Shown: positions 22,309-33,100 of the stretch, piece by piece
Layout: each line of letters begins with the position of its first letter
How positions within the stretch are numbered: position 1 is the first letter of the stretch
DNA from: Priapulus caudatus
Lineage: Eukaryota; Priapulida; Priapulimorpha; Priapulimorphida; Priapulidae
Direction of reading: 5' to 3'
Length of the DNA: 40,694 nucleotides
Assembly (NCBI RefSeq): GCF_000485595.1
Contig: NW_014578277.1
Span: forward strand, 40,455 to 81,148
The notes under the pieces: model-generated
Told to the model about the DNA's origin: nothing
Databases searched by the model: none
What the model saw: only the letters and a program-made list of their open reading frames with translations
Made by a program: the position numbers and the translations under genes

Positions 22309-22580
22309 GCTTTACATGTAGTTGAGCTATTACCAGTCAGCAAAGGGACATTGCCATTTGGGATTTCAAAACACAGTTTTCTCTGTCAGCGTCTGACAAA
22401 GCCTCCATATAAGCTATACCCACGCGCGTTGTCTCCTCGCATGGGTCGAAGTAATGATGACGAAGAGAAGCCCGATATAATTTGGACGAGTGTGTTTTTT
22501 AGATGTTGCGCCGTTGGGCGTTTTTCCCTGCCGCTTCTATGTTGTGGCCGTTGGGAAGCGGTTGTAAGCGGTTCCGTTAA

Positions 22581-23177
22581 NNNNNNNNNNNNNNNNNNNN
22601 NNNNNNNNNNNNNNNNNNNNNNNNNNNNNNNNNNNNNNNNNNNNNNNNNNNNNNNNNNNNNNNNNNNNNNNNNNNNNNNNNNNNNNNNNNNNNNNNNNNN
22701 NNNNNNNNNNNNNNNNNNNNNNNNNNNNNNNNNNNNNNNNNNNNNNNNNNNNNNNNNNNNNNNNNNNNNNNNNNNNNNNNNNNNNNNNNNNNNNNNNNNN
22801 NNNNNNNNNNNNNNNNNNNNNNNNNNNNNNNNNNNNNNNNNNNNNNNNNNNNNNNNNNNNNNNNNNNNNNNNNNNNNNNNNNNNNNNNNNNNNNNNNNNN
22901 NNNNNNNNNNNNNNNNNNNNNNNNNNNNNNNNNNNNNNNNNNNNNNNNNNNNNNNNNNNNNNNNNNNNNNNNNNNNNNNNNNNNNNNNNNNNNNNNNNNN
23001 NNNNNNNNNNNNNNNNNNNNNNNNNNNNNNNNNNNNNNNNNNNNNNNNNNNNNNNNNNNNNNNNNNNNNNNNNNNNNNNNNNNNNNNNNNNNNNNNNNNN
23101 NNNNNNNNNNNNNNNNNNNNNNNNNNNNNNNNNNNNNNNNNNNNNNNNNNNNNNNNNNNNNNNNNNNNNNNNNNNNN
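22581..23177. other. Assembly gap, 597 N
   Basis: An unbroken run of N. The left edge is the end of copy B and the right edge is a CCGA array. Long open frames drawn across it have no meaning. Confidence 1.
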
Positions 23178-23230
23178 CCGACCGACCGACCGACCGACCG
23201 ACCGACCGACCGACCGACCGACCGACCGAC
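23178..23230. repeat. CCGA tetranucleotide array at the gap edge
   Basis: About 13 pure CCGA units directly follow the N run; the array may extend into the gap. Confidence 0.95.
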
Positions 23231-23422
23231 TGCACGAGGCAGGTTCACTCGGTATATACAAGCCACTGGAACGCGATCCAAGCGGATTAAGAATTCTAGC
23301 GATAATTCCGCCAGAAGTAACGCCGCTGCCGTTGTCATTCACTTGAAATCTGCATAAAGGGTTTTGGTTTTGGCATGACAAGTTAGAATGACACTACGAG
23401 TCGCTGTTGGCGTTAGTGAATG

Positions 23423-23500
23423 ATATATGCATATCAAGAGTACATAACAGAGATGACATAGAGTATATACATCTCTATTATGTACTCTTGATGCATATAT
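23423..23500. repeat. Long hairpin, about 30-bp arms
   Basis: Arms 23423-23455 and 23470-23500 are reverse complements except for a 2-base bulge and one C/T difference. The loop is 14 bases. The shared words are ATATGCAT, CAAGAGTACATAA and AGAGATG. It could be a small fold-back element or a hairpin RNA template. Confidence 0.85.
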
Positions 23501-24043
23501 TAATGAATAAGGAGCAGTCCGTTAGCGTTGGGAGGCAGGGGTCGATTTTTGACAACGCAAAATTTGTCGCTATTTCAGGGTATTGGTAAAGCTTTTATAC
23601 ATGGTGTTCTCATCTGTTTTGCAATCGAATTAACTCAATATGTTTATAATGCCGCGTGTTGATTACTCGGCAGAGTATAACGTCATCGGACCCGTTTGAA
23701 ACACTTCGATTCCTTAAATTCAGATTCTAGTTAAACATACACGTACTGTCAATAGCTTATAAACCTACATATATAATAAACACACAAAGAACAAATGGAT
23801 AAGAAGTACAAGTGTTTATGTGCAATAGATACTTTTATACATCGATCTTTTCTGGGCGCGGTAACTACTCGTAATGTTGGAGTCGCTACAAAGCTCACAC
23901 TACTGTATCAACCAGCGCTCATAACGCTTGTTCCTTTCGCCATTAATAAACTATGAATCGTCGTATTTTGTTGAGACGCGATCAGGTTAAATCAAAATGT
24001 GTGGTCCGATACTGCAGCTGATTGCAATGATAGCTCTCTAGTT
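23501..24043. other. Unique AT-rich intergenic sequence
   Basis: No gene was recognised. Confidence 0.5.
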
Positions 24044-24185
24044 TGAGAGGGAGATGGAGAGGGAGAGGGAGAGGGAGAGAACTGGGAAGAAGGACAGAGC
24101 GTGAGTGGAAAGGAAGGAGAAGAGGAAGAGGGTATAATAAGGAGAGGAATAGGCAAAGTGATAGGGAGAGAGGGAGAAAGAGAGG
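24044..24185. repeat. GA / GGGAGA simple sequence
   Basis: GAGAGGGAGA repeats decaying rightwards. Confidence 0.9.
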
Positions 24186-25468
24186 CCAATACAGACACAC
24201 AGAGAAAGAATTGAGAAGGGATGGGAAAGGAATCGGGGAAGGGAGAAGCAGCGGGGTAGATAAAGATAAAAGTTGGTGTAGATGAAGACAGAGCGAGCAG
24301 AGAGTAGAGGAAGATGAATCACGAGTGAGATTGTGTCACTGAAGGGCGAGTACATATTAGCGCTGTCTAATAAGATTAGTTTTCCTATCTACCGGCGATT
24401 TTCTGCCTCAGCTTTCATCGTAATTAGTGTCAAGAAGCTTCACAGAAGTCCTTACCTAGCCCACAGGGACATTTACTGCGTTGATTAATTGCTATTACTA
24501 TCAGCTATTTTCGTCCGCACCGTAGGAAAGGAAGTCTAAACTGACGACCCGCTTACTGACCAGCAACGCTTGGCTATATAATAGCACGTACATTGCGATG
24601 TCTTATCATGTATTTGTGTTACGGTGTTGATTGAATTAACGATTAACGCCCAGAAGAAGAGGGAGTCGATCATTACAATGATCGAAATGATGTTGCCTAC
24701 GATCGAACGTGGTGAGCGCGTTAAACAATCAGGTATACAGAAGAATACCACAATCAACGTCGAATTGGCCCTCATACACGAGATAGTACGCGAGTAATTG
24801 ATAGGCAATTAGCAGTTAATTGTTGTTAACGTTGTTAACTGACGTAATTAAATAAATTTAATAAAAAAAAATTGACGTGAATAAATAAATTTCGCCTAAG
24901 TATGAGAATCTCTGGAGAGTTACCAGAACAATGATGAGTCCTAAAACTGGTTAGGAAATAAACAATTTTAATCTAGTTCCAGAACAATGATTAGCCCCGT
25001 TTAATTCTAAACTAATGTAAGACAAACTCTTAACCTTCTGAGAATTCTCGTCTAGAAAAATAGTACTAGCACATTTGATCTTGTATAGGTGTGCGTTTAT
25101 AGACAATTCCAGCTTTTCATTACTATTTAAAGAAGAAAACTTTAATAGTTTTGGTACCACATTTGATATTTCTCCGTACAAAAGAATTTTACCATTTTCG
25201 AGTCGTGGGTATAATGTGTTTCCACGCTTTAACACAAATGTATTTTCTCATAGCGTTAGGGGCATTACCAATGCTTTCCTTCCCGCTGAATCAGCAACGA
25301 CAAAGGACTGTGACAGCGATAACAGTTGTGATATGCCTAAATTATATACCAATCTGTCCGGGAATAAAAGGCGCACACATCACTGCCATCAATTCTTCCA
25401 CCGCGCAACTAAGGCGCAGATATTTCCCTAAAGCTTTACACGCGAGATAATCATGTAGTGCTTATACT
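24186..25468. other. Unique AT-rich sequence with unassigned open frames
   Basis: Contains a short repeated CCAGAACAATGAT word (24922 and 24979) and two mutually exclusive open frames described next. No other feature was seen. Confidence 0.4.
24951..25242 (-). CDS. Unassigned open frame on minus strand, doubtful
   Basis: The frame is open from a stop at about 25243 and has no ATG near its upstream end. It encodes about 96 residues of ordinary composition, including RGNTLYPRLENGKILLYGE. An AG dinucleotide just upstream would allow an internal exon. The opposite strand carries a 118-residue frame (25075-25431) over the same DNA, so at most one is real. No domain was recognised. Confidence 0.15.
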
Positions 25469-25528
25469 CGTATATATATTCCTATATATATTATATATAT
25501 ATTTATATATATATATATATATATATAC
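25469..25528. repeat. AT microsatellite
   Basis: TATA repeat with CC and TTT interruptions. Confidence 0.95.
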
Positions 25529-27200
25529 CGTAATTAGGTTAGCTGGCCGCCATCCAGGTATTGTCGTGCGTCATAGCGCAGTTGTGACAGCGAAATGCTC
25601 GATCACTTTCTAAGTCATTTCGAGACAGGGCCGCGCATATCTCATGATTACGCCACAAACGATGCACGCAGAAATCACGATGAAGCAATCTGCGCGCGAT
25701 TATATGACTTCAGAATAGACATTTGTCGAGATGTAATTATCTCGCGTGAGGGATTCAGGTCACGAGAGCACTTCGTCACACGAGGAACATAGTTGGATGT
25801 AAACACCTATGCGTGCTGCTTTTAAACGGAGTGCGGAAATGAAATCAAGTATGAATCGATATAGACATGTTAGGCACGCAAGCGGAACCACTGACGTATA
25901 AGGGAATTGTTCGCTAATGTAGAAAATAACATTGTGGTTTGGGCGAGGAGTTTAATTCGGGGCAAACATTTTACGTATGGCGGTAACGGGGCAAGAGGGC
26001 AAAACTTGTCCGGTTGGTTTAACGAACAGAATCATGTATTAAGCTGATCGTGACTACAATTTTGAACATGAGATTGTTCTATTGTAAATGGTCCGCTCTA
26101 TTATCATGCCTTCATTATATGGTTTACCGCAGCACCGACTTCATAAAATAGCAATATCAAGATCATGCACGGCTTCGCCATATAATAGAGTTACGTAATA
26201 CAGCATCTACCTACTAACGGAATTTTGTAACATGGAACATCACAGCATCCGCATTATAATAGAGCTTCACAACATGGGGCCCACGCCATGGGAATGCCAG
26301 AATGATGGGCCGGTCACCACACCATCTACTTGTTAAGAGGACTCACAACTCGGGACACCACATCTCTCACCCTATGCACCCGCTTCGTGCGCTAATAGGA
26401 TGTGATGCGTGTTAGATCCATCCCTCACCTACGATTTTGCCTCCGAAAGCTGACGCCTTTGTATGCAAGGACAATTAACGACCTTTCTCCGAGCCGATTT
26501 ACCACTCTACGAGAAAAACCGCAGGGGAATTCTCCGCCGGCTGCCGACTGGTTCACAAACAGTTCTCCTATTAATGCGACGGGCCGAACGTCAACAGACA
26601 TCATTTCATTTCACACTATAGCCGGATTCTATAATAGAGTGCGGTGATGGATAGCTATATATGCACACTCGTGCTGAGCTACACTAAAAGAAATCGTTAC
26701 ACGAGCTGTTAGTGCGGCTGTATCTAAAGAGATGCCGGACCGTTTTTGATCATGTCCATGATATAAAACTTGAAAGCGTCAACTAGATAGGGTAGAAATG
26801 TGCCGACGTGTTTGCCGACCTGTTTCAATTAAAATTTTTATGCAGAGAACTAACACCGACTGATTCGACCGAGCCCTTCTCAGCGGCCCAGTGCTGTTAG
26901 ATCGGATGCTTTCTATCGAGGCGTATAACAATTACCGCAAACGTAGCCTCAGTAACAACATAACCGCGCTCGCTGACCATCACAAGAGGGCGATGTAGTT
27001 CCTGACGTCGACGAGAGAACGAGGGAATCGCTTAGTCTGTGGTAATCGCTTGGCGACCTACTTTTCGCAATCTCACAAACCCAATTCACGCGCGGACTGC
27101 GTCAGCTCGCCGGATTACCGCGCAAAACGCAGCTCTTGGTGACGTAAATGTGACGTAATGGCCGCTCGCCACATCCCGGCCGAGTCCGTGGGTCAATTTA
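25529..27200. other. Unique intergenic sequence, no gene recognised
   Basis: Mixed composition. A loose recurring TATAATAGAG word occurs at about 26182, 26255 and 26630, suggesting a very degenerate repeat between 26100 and 26640. The 81-residue frame at 26402-26647 (+) has no recognisable domain. Confidence 0.45.
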
Positions 27201-27484
27201 TAGGTGTCTTTCAACAGTAGAGGGCATCCACAGACAACAAGCATGACGCAAAATTAAATTGAAAATACTTGAAAGTTTATACACTTTATACATGCTGAAT
27301 GACCACAGGTTCCACAAGTTCACCTTCACTGGAAACCTTTGCCACATACACGATGCAAATTTCCAGCACATGGTCGGATCCCGATTTTCACACGAACACA
27401 GAGGGCCGGTCGCCATAGCTACGTCACCTGACGGAATGGCATAAATGCTCGACAGGACAAATCAAATTTTTTATGCTTTCTAGA

Positions 27485-27495
27485 CGTCTATAAGG
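27485..27495. repeat. Direct flank of E3, left
   Basis: CGTCTATAAGG occurs here and at 28111-28121. The true target duplication is 8-11 bp because terminal bases of the element match the site. Confidence 0.75.
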
Positions 27496-28110
27496 TGTCT
27501 TCCCATTTCGCCATTTTCCCACTTCGCCATTTCCCATTTCGCCATTTCGCCAGTTTCCCATTTCGCCATTTTCCCACTTCGCCATTTTCCCATTTCGCCA
27601 TTTCCCCATTTCGCCATTTTCCCACTTCGCCAGTTTCCCATTTCGCCAATATTTTATGTTGCTTCCACCCCCTGCACGAAATTGATCCTTCCATTCTTAA
27701 AAAAGAGTCATTTCTAGGGTTAGGGTTAGGGTTAGGGTTAGGGCTAGGGTTAGGGTTAGGGTTAGGGTGCCTGTACATGATCCATATGTTTTGATATGTA
27801 CGATTTCGCCTTCTTATTCTTCAAATAAATAGTTGACTCCATATCTAAAGATTCGTTATAATTTATTCATTACAGAGGCCTACTTTTAACCCACCTCGAA
27901 CAAGGGGGTGGTCGGGGAGATAGGACGAAATGGCGGAATGGGAAACTGGCAAAACGGAAACTGGCGAAATGGAAAACTGGCGAAGTGGGAAACTGGCGAA
28001 ATGGGAAAATGGCGAAGTTGGAAATGGCGAAACGGGAAATGGCGAAATGGCAAATGGCGAAGTGGGAATTTTTAATGGCGAAGTGGGAAAATGGCGAAAT
28101 GGGAATAAAC
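27495..28110. mobile_element. E3: telomere-repeat-bearing element with minisatellite arms, about 616 bp
   Basis: The left arm (27496-27650) is about ten units of 14-16 bp built on CCCATTTCGCCATTTT. The right arm (27926-28110) is about eleven units of the reverse complement. The termini read GGTGTCTTCCCATT and GGTTTATTCCCATT. Between the arms are about 270 bp of unique core with a TTAGGG array at 27714-27768. Direct flanks (CGTCTATAAGG) bracket the element. Pro/Phe- and Lys/Trp-rich frames over the arms are repeat translations. MULE-like origin is inferred from the flank length and from analogy with E1, E2 and E4. Confidence 0.75.
27714..27768 (+). repeat. Interstitial TTAGGG telomeric array (in E3)
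   Basis: Nine TTAGGG units with one CTAGGG variant, G-rich on the + strand. Confidence 0.95.
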
Positions 28111-28121
28111 CGTCTATAAGG
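28111..28121. repeat. Direct flank of E3, right
   Basis: Second copy of CGTCTATAAGG, followed by the continuation of R2. Confidence 0.75.
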
Positions 28122-28230
28122 CATCTACATTACGCGTACAATGCAGATCATAGTTCACTCCAGTGCTGAATATTACCACAGCAATGAATGAGAAAACGGC
28201 CTGTTCCAGAGACAAATTCGTGCAAATACC

Positions 28231-29084
28231 GGAATTGCTTGGTATGGTTACGATTGAACTGAACACGCTTGAGTCAAATCATTACTTCAGGATGAACATC
28301 GATGAAAATTGTAAATAATAATGTTAAGTGCTGTTTGGTTCGTACTGATTCGTTCAAACAACTGCACTGCCAAAGAGTGACGTACGAAATGAGGGTGTGA
28401 TATAGTTCCATATCGGTAACGCGGTCGTATTTTGGCACATCGCAAAGTCGTACACGCATATCAGAAGTCCATCATCAAACTCCACGACAGATGGCGCTCT
28501 CGCTCATGGGCTCAATCTACCTGGTATGCACCCTGAGTAAGCGAAGGGGCACTGCAGATACCACCATGGGTAATCATTTTCCATAGGCGGCCATACTTAC
28601 GAAAAAATTCCCATAAATCAGCAGAAGTTTTTTTTACAAATAATAATGCCATCCTCTGAATCCAAGTCGCAAGTGACACCATATATGTTATTAACAAAAA
28701 AATTCTTCCATAATTTCTCTTGTAAACAAACTTTTGCCAGCACACACTAGAAATGCTCATTGGTGGATTTACCATCGTCATACCTGCATGCAGTTTGGGC
28801 CATCATAACAGTCCCACGTGAATCTGTTACGACGGACTGCTGCGCATATCAAACCACGCCATACAGCCGGCGGAACGAACTGAGAGTAGTCGAATTCGTC
28901 CGAGATTTGCCGAATGCCGTCACGGCGACACTCTCCCCGCCATATTGGTCGTCGAGCCAGCTACTCGGTGTGCATTGATATGTGACTGAGCGCTCGTCTG
29001 TCAACGATGATGTATCGGCGGTACTCACACACAGCGGAGCGCTTGCACTTCGTGCCATCGGGAAACGGCTTCCGTATATATATA
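28231..29084. other. Unique intergenic sequence, no gene assigned
   Basis: A minus-strand frame at 28512-28781 (89 residues, containing LWEFFRKYGRLWKMITHGG) has natural-looking composition but no recognisable domain. Nothing else was seen. Confidence 0.4.
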
Positions 29085-29092
29085 TATACTGC

Positions 29093-29374
29093 AAGCCCGT
29101 AGCCAGCTTTATATTTGGGGGGTTTGTTTTTTAATGTTGGCAATTTGTGAGGGCGCGAAGCGACCGAGTGAGGGAGCACAGCGACCGAGCGGGGGGAGGA
29201 TGTGGGAGGGTGGTGTCCCCTCTCCCGCACGATGGAGATTTTGCATACCTGAGGAGAAATTCTTGCAAATTTTCAAATGGAAATTTTTTATTTTTTTTTG
29301 CTCGGGGGGTGGGGCTCGGGAGGGGTATTCCTGCGAACCCCCCGAACCCCCCCTCCCCTCTGGCTACGGGCCTG
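29093..29374. mobile_element. Short non-autonomous hAT-like element, 282 bp
   Basis: The termini are inverted: AAGCCCGTAGCCAG on the left, and GGCTACGGGCCTG on the right, which is CAGGCCCGTAGCC when reversed. TATACTGC is duplicated directly outside at 29085-29092 and 29375-29382. An 8-bp duplication with CAGGCCCG-type ends fits the hAT superfamily. The interior is G-rich and carries no complete transposase frame. If the left terminus is CAAGCCCG, the duplication is 7 bp. Confidence 0.75.
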
Positions 29375-29382
29375 TATACTGC

Positions 29383-30127
29383 ATAAGGGCGCCGTGCGGT
29401 CCGATTTTGCGCGTGAAATTGACACGAGATTCGAGGAATGCGTGAGACTGCATGGCCGCCAGCAGTGTCGTGCTGCACAAGGGGGCTATTGAGAATCGAG
29501 ACGCTAGAAGCAGTGGTGGATCGGTGCGAGTCGATTTCAGATAGTTGGCTGTTTAGAATTTGAATGAGAAAAGTGTATCTACGTCAGTGTATACATATAC
29601 GGGATCATAACATCATGCGTTCCGGCACGATAAGCGTTTTCGCAAGATAGAGGTTGCTGCCGTGAGCAGCACGTGGTCGGTGACGCCGGGAACAGAGGTG
29701 GCACCTATCGAAATAAATGAGCAACGAGTGTGTTTACTATCTCTACAACAGGACGATTACGGCTAATATAAGGTTGTTACCCAGAATACATTGCGATGGC
29801 ATTGGAAATAAGTAGCCTTTCGCCAGTCTAAAAACAGAGACGATGAGCTGTCGAGCGCAGCTTGTTTCTGCCTGGAGTTTCACACTTCTGTAGTGTGCGT
29901 TCTACCGTTGTTATTCTTTCCTGGCATTGCTAATCCCGCACGAAACCACATCAGCGCCACGTTAAGTGCAAATGGATGCGACAGGTTACCCATTACCACT
30001 CGAAAATATTTCAAACTAGGGGGCGCCGCGTACGCAGCGGTTCGCACGTCTAACGTGGCGGGTCGCGACGCACACATGCATGTTCTTCTCCGTTGACATG
30101 CTTTTACTCGCAGCACGCCTTAAGCGG
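29383..30127. other. Unique intergenic sequence, no gene recognised
   Basis: Mixed composition. Overlapping short frames near 29880-30116 have no recognisable domain. Confidence 0.45.
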
Positions 30128-30400
30128 GCAGCACACTTCACCATTTTCGTTGCTCGTACAGGCAATTTTCGTGGTCGCCACAAAAATGGCCAAGTGTGCG
30201 GGGGCCGGCAACGACCACTCACCACGGAAATTTAGTGGTGACCACGAGTTGCCGAGAATCAAACCGGTTTGATTTCTCACCACGAAAATTGCTTGTGGTG
30301 GCAACTTGTGGTGAAGTGTGCTGTGTCGCGGCAACGGCCACAAAAATTGCCGACCACGAAAATTGCCTGTACGAGCAACGAAATTGGTGAAGTGTGCTGC
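30128..30400. mobile_element. Palindromic TIR element, 273 bp
   Basis: Inverted repeats of 50 bp (30128-30177 and 30351-30400) differ at one base. They begin GCAGCACACTTCACCA and contain GCTCGTACAGGCAATTTTCG. The interior repeats CACGAAAATTGC and GTGGTGAAGTGTGC words in both orientations, and the centre holds the palindrome ATCAAACCGGTTTGAT. Weaker similarity extends about 8 bases beyond each end. No target duplication could be fixed, so the superfamily is unknown. Confidence 0.8.
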
Positions 30401-30762
30401 TAGCTTTACACTCCCGCGCTGCAGCAGTTAATTACGAAGGCGTATAATCGTGGATGTTGCGCCGACAAGGCGGGTACACAATAGGTAAACGGGCCGACGA
30501 TTGTAACGTCGTGGGACGGTACAAGAGGGACCGTAGGCGTAGGTCTTATGCTTGCATTATATATGGGTACGTGTGTTGCTGCTGCTGCAAGTCCCTGCAA
30601 CGGCTGATAGAAAATCTACCACCGCGCCGCTTGCGTGTTCGTCTGTAATTGGACGTAGATTAGTGGTGCAAGCAATTAGTTCACCGATTACTTTCCACTT
30701 TCACTGCAGTGCTGCCCGTAATCGCTCGTGCCCCGCGTGAACTATCATGTGTATTACATCTT

Positions 30763-30903
30763 GATATAATAATAATTGTAATAATAATAATAATAAAACT
30801 GATTATAATCATAATTAAAATAATTTTTGAAAACGGATAATAATAATTAAGAAAATAATAATTAAAAAATTCTAATAACAATAATAATAATTATTATTTA
30901 TTC
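30763..30903. repeat. AAT-rich simple sequence
   Basis: AATAATAAT repeats and AATTAAAA runs on both sides of a short spacer. Confidence 0.85.
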
Positions 30904-31457
30904 ACTCATTCGATCTTTATTCTTCTTTACTTGCTATGGCGCAGGCGCGATGCGATTCGATGGTGATTCGTTTAGCAGTGTTAGTCGTAGCTGAATCTGT
31001 TTAGATATCCCTGATCGTGCTACATGTGGTTAGGCAAGGGTGAAGGTGCGTAATGGAAGCGGTAGGGGGGATGGAGGGATCGAGAACAAACAAAGCTGGC
31101 GGAGAATAAGATTGATATACAGCATTGTCTCCTGATAATGCTTAGGATAATAATATTAGTTGCATAGTATTATTAATTAATGTTTTTTGTTTAATTATTG
31201 ATAGTCATGTTCGAGTTTAAGAGGATGATGATGGGCATCGGCAAAGTCATCAGAGACTTATACAGATCTCGATCGATCGTCAAGATTGCCTTTCTGGTCT
31301 GCTAGTATAGACTGACTCCATCTCGCAGGCAGCAAACCTCATGAAGAGTTGCATAATAAAACGAATGGTTGTAATGGTCGAGTCAGTAAAAGCCTTGTCC
31401 TGATGTGACATATGAGAATATGCAGGGTTTTATCTTAGAGCTGCATCATGCGGATCT

Positions 31458-31886
31458 GTGCATGAGTGGTTAGATTGCGATGCAACTAAAACTCGGTTAG
31501 TATTGGGCGCAGAGCAAATTAACCACGCATCGTTCAGCATGGTAAGAAAATACCAGCATTATTCGTTGTCATCATGGCTTATTATTTTGTTTCTTTCCAT
31601 TTGTTGTTTATTTACCGAATCTCCCGGCTTGAGACGCTACGATGCACCAAAAATTAAAGCTATTAATCTGAAAAAAGATTTGACCGCACTATACAATCTT
31701 ACCCCTATCAGATATATGCTCACCATAAATAGGCATAATAATTTATGTAACACAATAATGTGTTTTTGTCCTTTAAACTCCCTGCATTTCGTAAGCTCTC
31801 TTTGCATATTGCTCTATTGCACTATTGTTCTATTGCACTCAACTTTGGATAGTATATACTATAGGCCATTTCGCCGACTTGTATAA
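31458..31886 (+). CDS. Unassigned open frame, 142 residues, doubtful
   Basis: This ATG-to-stop frame lies in complex AT-rich DNA. Two hydrophobic stretches occur at about residues 40-52 (WLIILFLSICCLF) and 109-129 (LHFVSSLCILLYCTIVLL). In AT-rich sequence such stretches arise easily by chance. No family was recognised and no splice sites or neighbours support it. Confidence 0.15.
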   Translation: MHEWLDCDATKTRLVLGAEQINHASFSMVRKYQHYSLSSWLIILFLSICCLFTESPGLRRYDAPKIKAINLKKDLTALYNLTPIRYMLTINRHNNLCNTIMCFCPLNSLHFVSSLCILLYCTIVLLHSTLDSIYYRPFRRLV

Positions 31887-32990
31887 AATGTCGTATCGTA
31901 ATTAAAAGAAACCTGAGCTATATTAATGTCCGCTACGGCGTTCCTTAGCTCATGGGAAAAGGGTGGGTTTTGGAAACATTTTCCTAGATAAAATGCGTCA
32001 CAATAAGCCTAGAAATACGGTAAATTTGTTTGTTTCCATTTGTCGCAAGACTGCATGAACCAATGACCGCAATGACTGATGCAATCATCGGCGGAATAAT
32101 GACAAAATAAATACGTATATAAAAGAGATGAGTCGATCCTTATATATCCCCCGCTGCGCTTTTTATGGATACTATCTCCGCCTGAAGGCTCAATGTTCGT
32201 ACATTACTTTTCATGTGCCATCAGAATGTACTTTTTTATTATATATCTGTCTGGAGTAGATAATTGAAAGCTTTCCTGAATTATCTACTCTGATATGCAT
32301 ACCTTTAGGCTCGTATCGGTTTTCGATATTGTAACTATAGAGTTCTATTGTCCCAGTATATGCCATAGTATCTCGTGCCCCAGAGACTTATCGGACTAAA
32401 CTATAAACTTTCGCATATTACGTTTCTACTTGTTTTGGGTCAATTTCTGGTCCATATGTATAGCATTATAGCAGGTATTATTAGGCTCGAATAGGTTTAT
32501 CCTAGTGTATTGCTGTCCGGGTTTCATAGTTTTTTGTCCTTTACTCTTGTCTACTTATTCGTTTCCGTAAGCAGCGAGTAACTGCCGTCAACTTGTCGAA
32601 ACTTTTTTCGACGCAGTAAGAATCCCGCGTTCCACAGCGAACGGAAACGTGCGGACGTTTCCGCTTGGCCGCTACGCGGTGATATGTAAAGCTTTCGTCT
32701 AGCTGTCATTGCGGAAGGGAGGGGCATGGTGTGCAGGAATGCCGAGGGCCGGCTCTAACAGTGATGACAACATATATACATATACAACATCTAATGCTCC
32801 CGGTTCACAGCAATTCACGCTTATTTCCGACACCTCACTCGATGTCAATGTGCTTTATGAGCCGTGGTAATCGTTGAATACGCGGCAACTGTAATAAGGA
32901 TTCGTAGCTGTTGTGTAGCATTAGTAGGGCAGAAGCAGCTGCAGCGGCAGCAGAATAATCACGATCATGATCGTCGTAATCATAATCGTC

Positions 32991-33027
32991 ATCATCATCA
33001 TCGTCGTCGTCGTCGTCGTCGTCGTCC
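32991..33027. repeat. ATC/GTC trinucleotide repeat
   Basis: Four ATC units followed by about nine GTC units. The His/Arg-rich frame over it is a repeat translation. Confidence 0.9.
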
Positions 33028-33100
33028 TTATCAGCACCAATGGCGGCAGCAAACGCAGCAGACGCAGTAGTCGCAGCAGGAGGCGTAGCAGTAGTAGTAG

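Larger units (their letters stand above)
19622..22580 (+). repeat. 2.9-kb duplicated segment, copy B, ends at the N gap
   Basis: This is collinear with 9550-12520. Landmarks include TTACACAGTTGAGAGTAAAT (19779), TTAGCGAGGGCA (20230) and TTTTTTAGATGTTGCGCCGT (22495). It terminates exactly where the N run begins. Indels relative to copy A go in both directions, so neither copy is simply the correct one. Confidence 0.9.
27203..28230 (+). mobile_element. Repeat family R, copy R2, split by element E3
   Basis: It starts GGTGTCTTTCAACAGTAGAG after a TA. It carries the family landmarks TGGTCGGATCCC, GGCCGGTCGCCATAGCTACG and TTCTAGACGTCTATAA, then resumes after E3 with GTCTATAAGGCATCTAC and AATGCAGATCATAG. 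Its right terminus is decayed and I place it only approximately. E3 is younger than R2 because it interrupts it. Confidence 0.75.
30401..33100. other. Unique sequence, partly AT-rich, no gene recognised
   Basis: It includes an AT-rich AATAAT tract at 30763-30903 and a GTC/ATC trinucleotide run at 32991-33027. One unassigned frame is listed separately at 31458-31886. Confidence 0.45.

Noticed and set aside
22351-23381. Frames of 230-330 residues
   Set aside because: They cross 597 N and are meaningless.
27495-28110. CRISPR-like array of short regular repeats
   Set aside because: The repeats are contiguous 14-16 bp minisatellite units with no unique spacers, present in inverted orientation, in animal DNA.
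28512-28781. Minus-strand frame with LWEFFRKYGRLWK as an RNA-binding domain
   Set aside because: Only a loose resemblance of a few residues; the conserved RNP motifs are absent.
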